Source of the DNA: Tipula vernalis
Lineage: Eukaryota; Arthropoda; Insecta; Diptera; Tipulidae
Assembly (NCBI GenBank): GCA_958295665.1
Contig: OY282560.1
Span: forward strand, 93,100,311 to 93,164,310
Direction: 5' to 3'
Length of the DNA: 64,000 nt
Shown piece after piece: positions 50,601 through 56,600 of this stretch. Each line of letters begins with the position of its first letter. Position 1 is the first letter of the stretch. The position numbers and the translations under genes are program-made. Under the pieces are notes generated by a model, which saw only the letters and a list, made by a program, of their open reading frames with translations, was not told the DNA's origin and did not search any database.

Positions 50601-53600
50601 ATTGAATTTTGTATGTTGCGAAGCGAATTTTCATTTATGTACTGTGAATATATCAAACGGCAAGTAACAACTGGATGAATTTCGAACTCGGACCACATCT
50701 TCTTCTAAGCAATTTTGATAAACCGATGTAGGTTTGGGAATCATTTTATTAATTAGATATGTTATTTGACATTCCGCATTTAGTTTGGTAGTATGTTCAA
50801 AATTCTGCACACATTTTATACCTTTGAACACATCGAATAATATATTTGTGCGTGTGTCATATGTTTCAGAACATAAGTTTTTCGATGCAATAATCCTTGA
50901 AATATATTTGAACAAATCTGTATTTACTTCACAAAAATTAAGTTTTAAAGATTCGATGTCGATACCCATGCAAAAAAAAAAATCCGTAAGGGTATCAAAA
51001 CCATATGTATTAACCACTGATGTAGTTCCTTCTCCGTATACCTTTGAAAACCCATTTCTTAGTACAGGCACTTTCTCAACTTGTCGTTATACAACTTTCC
51101 TATTTTTTGCGTAAAATTCTTTTAGGCCAATTTGCTGGTTTTGTTGATTTTTGGTGAGCACATGATGAAACAAAACTGTCGAAATAACTCGTCCATACAG
51201 TTTATAGAATTGGCACAAAGCATAGCACAGAAAATGTCTAAAATTAGGTTTCGATGAACGGAATCTATACCTGGCAGTTTTTTACTTTCTTTTACTCTAG
51301 TAAAATAAAGTATAGTAATCATGAAAATTTTGGACCTTGAGATTTTTAGAGATTTATTTGTTTTGAGGTCCCCTGAGTCCGAAAAAGTGGGTTTCGAAAT
51401 GGTGTCTGTCTGTCTGTCAGTCTGTCTGTCAGTCTGTCAGTTTGTAAGTCTGTCAGTCTATCAGTCTGTCTGTGTCCTCTCTACAGCCCATATGGTTTAA
51501 TCAATCAAACTGAAACTTCAGATTTAACCTTTTTTGATAAATTGGGAGGTCTCAGTGAATTTTACTCCAAATCGGCTAACCGAAAGTGGCCACTCCCTTG
51601 GTCCAGAAAATTTGTTTTGCAAATGTCTTAAAAAGTATAAGGTTTACAGAAAACTACTTAATACAAAATGTTTCCAAAAATTAAAAACAAATAAAAATAA
51701 AAAATAAAAAATTAAAAAAAAAAATTATAAAAAAAAAAAATTCTCAAAATTCTCTGATCGTAAAAGAAAGTCGTGTGTTGGCCACACCTCAATTTTAACT
51801 AGGTAATTAAGGGACCTATTCCATGTGCTACCGAAATCTTTATCATCACTGTTGAGTGCGATTTCCAAAAAATAATTTCGTAGAACTTTTATTAAACGAA
51901 CGATCCGTATGGATTAGGGTTTTCTAACTAGGTAATTGAGCAACCTATTCTATGTGCTAGCCAAACCTTTGTCATCATTGTTGGCAATGGCCGATATTGG
52001 CCCTTGGGAGTTGAGTGCGATTTCCAAAAAATAATTTTGCAGAACTTTTACTAAACGAACGATCCGTATGGATTAGGGTTTTCTATCTAGGTAATTAAGG
52101 GACCTATTCCATGTGCTAGCGAAACCTAGGTCATCATTGTTGGCAATGGCCGATATTGGCCCTTGGGGGTTGAGTGCGATTTCCAAAAAATAATTTTGCA
52201 GAACTTTTACTAAACGAACGATTCGTATGGATTAGGGTTTTCTATCTAGGTAATTAAGGGACCTATTCCATGTGCTAGCGAAACCTTTGTCATCATTGTT
52301 GGCAATGGCCGATATTGGCCCTTGGGAGTTGAGTGCGATTTCCAAAAAATAATTTTGCAGAACTTTTACTAAACGAACGATTCGTATGGATTAGGGTTTT
52401 TTATTTTCTTTTACTCTAGTAAAATAAAGTATAGTAATCATGAAAATTTTGGACCTTGAGATTTATTTGTTTTGAGGTCCCCTGAGTCCGAAAAAGTGGG
52501 TTTCGAAATGGTGTCTGTCAGTCTGTCTGTGTCTTCTCTACAGCCCAGATGGTTTAACCAATCGGACTGAAACTTCAGATTTAAGCTTTTTTGATTAATT
52601 GGGAGGTCCCAGAGAATTTTACTCCAAATCGGCTAACCGGAAGTGGCTACTCCTTTGGTCCAGAAAATTGGTTTTGCAAATATCTTAAAAAGTATAAGGT
52701 TTACAAAAATCTACATAAAACAAAATGTTTCCAAAAATTAAAAACAAATTAAAATTAAAAATAAAAAATTAAAAAAAAATTAAGAAAAAAATAAAATTTC
52801 TCAAAATTCTCTGATCGTAAAAGAAAGTCGTGTGTTGGCTACACCTCAATTTTTTTTGTTTGAAAGAGGATGCATTTATCTAACTATCCATTTATGTCAT
52901 ATCCCCGGAAAACCTCTGTGATTTGGAAAACCTTAAATACAATCAATCACAAAATTTCACATGTATATCGTAAAATTCACCAACATACTGCATCAACTAA
53001 ATCCACAAATATTTTCTGATCAATCTTAAATACAGTGAACTAAAATCTCCCTTTTTAGAATAATTTCGTAAATAACAATTTTTTTACCTACTGTATAAAT
53101 ACTACACCAATACATATTCAGTTTTGTTATTTGTTATAAATTTCACAGTCGTAAATTGTAATCATTGTTAATTTAAATTTTCCTTTTGACAACAGTAGTT
53201 CGGATACGATCTAACATAATATGTAAATATAATTAGTATCAGCTACTTATTCAAATGATTTCTACCATACTGGTCACTATAGCAACTTAAACTAAGGTTT
53301 AGCATAATTGCTATTATAAATGAAGCATTTCCGCTGACCTGCCACTAAGATGTAGACGTTTTATCTGTGTTGGATGTAGTCCTGCGATTTAATCGCAGGT
53401 GCTTAAATTTTCTGGAAATCTGAATTAGGTTCCTACGATATTCTGAAAATCTAGATCAACATTTGTTAATTATCACTAGGTACTACTTTCAATTAAACTA
53501 AAAATTATTAAACTTTGAAATCCTCGTGGATCTGTTTGTTTTAAATCATCTAAATACACAACTAAATTAAATTATGAATAAAAGAAAATAAATTAAATAA

Positions 53601-56600
53601 CAAAATAAATAAATTGTACTAACACTGTAATTAACAGTGTTTAGTACTTAGGAATCATATCCCATGTAGAAAAAAAACTGAAAAGTTGAATCGTTTATTC
53701 ATTTTTTCCCGGTTTTGAGATTAAAAAAATGGATAATTATGAAAACTCGGCTTCCAACTTTTAACACAGCTTTGCATTGGCGCATTGTGTGTACATTTTT
53801 ATTTATTTATTTACTATTTATTCTGTGAGAAACGCCATTACGGTTGGTTGTGCTTTATTCGTGTTTCGTGATATACACTGCGGTTCACCTGACTAGGCGC
53901 AACCACAATCCTATTCCTAGACGAAAACCCCACCGCAATCCGTTGCGGAACAAAAAAAATACTTCCATTGAAAAAAGAGAAAAATTTGTGCTCAGTAAAA
54001 CAGTAATGAATAAAAATTTAAATATAGCATTCTAACTGCAATTTTCTTTGTTTTTTTGGGATATAGTTCACATTAAACGCACTTCATCAGCTCACTCCAA
54101 TAGACGCATTGTCAAATTTAAGTATTTATGAGTGAATTTCGGTGTAAGTTGCTACAGTTTTTTTTTAAATTTTGAAAATAAGTATTCAGTAGCTCATCAA
54201 GAGTTAAAATGGGTAGACAAATATTTGAAATACGGCAGAAAGGGCAAAAATCGATGTCTACCACTTGAAGGGATTTTCCAACCGCGCTATAGCTCGTAAA
54301 ATCGAGCGAAGGGAGCATGCTGTGCGAAATTATTTAAAAGACAGTGCATCATATTCAGCCTTTCCACCAACAAAATCAAAACGGCATCTGGGCTTAATGC
54401 CAGCCAAATCAACAGTTCGTAGAGCAATTTTAAGAGCTCCATTTTTAAAATTAAAAAATAAACACCAGTAAACCCTGCACGCAAGCAACAAAGATTGGAA
54501 TTCGCCAAGCAGCACATGACTTGGGATGTGCAACCGCAAACAATGAATAATAATTGGAAAGTGTTGTTTTGTCAGATGAATACAAATTTAACGTAGATGG
54601 TCCATATCTATGTCTATAATTATTATTTTCATGACATTCGCAAGGAAGCAAAATGTTTGAATCACTATCATGCCAAAAAAGGAGGAGTAATGGTATGGGT
54701 TGCAATTTCATATTGGGGTGTGTTAATGCGAATGCATACCGAAATTCGGCTATTAAATTGAATTTTGTTTCCGACGTTTCCGAGTTGACGCTGTCTGGGC
54801 AGAGATTTCTTTGGACTATTCAAAATCTTTATATGACTCTCTGTATTTTCTTTATATGATGAATGGGGGTAGTACACATTACTAAAAATAGCTAGAAAGA
54901 TTAAGGAATTTCGTAATAAACAAATATTAAGATAAAAACATAAATGACTGTGTTTTGAATACATTTCTAAGTTGCGTCTAATCAACTGAACCGAAAAAAT
55001 GACGTTAAATTTGAACCTATCGCAAAAAAAAAAATCGAAAGGCAAGTTATTTTGCTTTCTCAGAATAATGATCGTTTACGGATTCACTGACTAGGGGTTT
55101 CCATGTCTTCTCAACAAAAACAGCTTCCCGACTCCGCGAGCAACTACAGTAAAACTGCTATCCAAAAGCAAAACTGCAATTGCACACAATGAAGTGAATA
55201 GCAGTGTAGTCCTATGGTAGTAAATCCTCTAGTAAGTCGGACACTATTGCTGAAAAAAAGTCGGTGATGAAATCAGCAAAATGTCCGAAAAATACAAAAA
55301 CTTTCGGAAACAAAAATACTTGGGATTTGCCAGCAATGTACTAATATTAATCGAATTTATCTAACATTTGTACTGAATAACATTACAAAGAAATAACAAA
55401 TTGCGGCCAGCTTCGTGTTTAGCTAAATTGACATTTCGCAAAACAATCACCCATCGTGTCAAAATAAGCAAATTTGTATCCAAACAAAGTCAAATTAACA
55501 AAAAAAAAAAAACATCATAAGCAAGATTATCCCGCTTTATACTCGACCAGCAGCAATCGATATTGCAGCAACCCACAAATCAAAGGGACAAATCAAATAC
55601 CTTTAAGCCACTCTTATAAGATTTAACGAACATACACATCACACACGTATACAGCAGACCTTAATGCAACAACATTGTGTCAATCCAACTACAAATTATA
55701 AACCAGTATACTCACCCGCTTTCGGAAACCGGTCCACAATTTGTTCAAATGATTATTCAGTCAAAGAGAAATTCATCAAAGATGGTTGTAGATAGGAAAA
55801 ATTAAATTCAGCAGTAATATAATATGACGGAACATACATACGTTTCGCTTTCGGTTGCGGAAAAGGGTACACGTCTATGACTTTATCGGATATTTACAAT
55901 TTATTATTTACTTGTAATTTAATTTAAATTGCAAATTCACAGTAAAATAATTTATAATAAAAATAAATATTTAAGGAAAATTAAAAACAACCGCGTGACC
56001 AAAAGTCATGGCCAACCCCAGCCAACAAATTTAGAATTTGCTTATAAATTTAAAATCCATTGATAGTTTTAAGACTGGAGCCTGCCTTAGTCGTTATTAA
56101 AGTGTAAGAATTCCTCATTAGTAGAGGAACTTGTTGAAGAATTTAGAATATGACAATTTCGAAAGTTGGGCCAAATGTACCATATGAAATAGAGTGTGTC
56201 AATGAAATAGTTATGATAAAGTTTTAGGCCGCCATTGAGAATGGTCATCGTTTATGTCGTTAAAATGCTGGGTTCAGAATACGATGATTGATTGAACAGC
56301 TCGCAGATGAAATGCAATGCCTACACAGTTGAGAAAATAACTTTAATTTTTAATGCAACTTGCTGGAAAACTTAATACTTCTAAGATATTTATTTTATTT
56401 ATGCAGTCTTTGATAAATTTTAATGCAGTTGCTTGACGGTTCTCTTACAATTTGCTTTATATTCTAATGGAATGTTGCACTAAAATTTAATCTAATTGCT
56501 TTATTACAAATCAATGCAAATTGTATTAAACTAATTTTTAATGCAAGCTTTGTATCATTTTGTAATACATCCTTGCACTGGACCTACATGTAATGCAATT

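Noticed and set aside
51404..51476. Short TCTGTC-type repeats resembling a CRISPR-like array
   Set aside because: It is a simple tetranucleotide microsatellite without unique spacers, in a eukaryotic genome.
51801..52399. The 159-bp array as a CRISPR or protein-repeat gene
   Set aside because: The units are contiguous, without spacers, and contain no open frame across the copies.
53381..53399. 19-bp palindrome CCTGCGATTTAATCGCAGG as an operator
   Set aside because: A single short palindrome in a decayed transposon; no context for regulation.
54078..54105. CTCCAATAGACGC as another copy of the chimeric retroelement end
   Set aside because: Only 13 bases match and the neighbours differ, so chance is sufficient.
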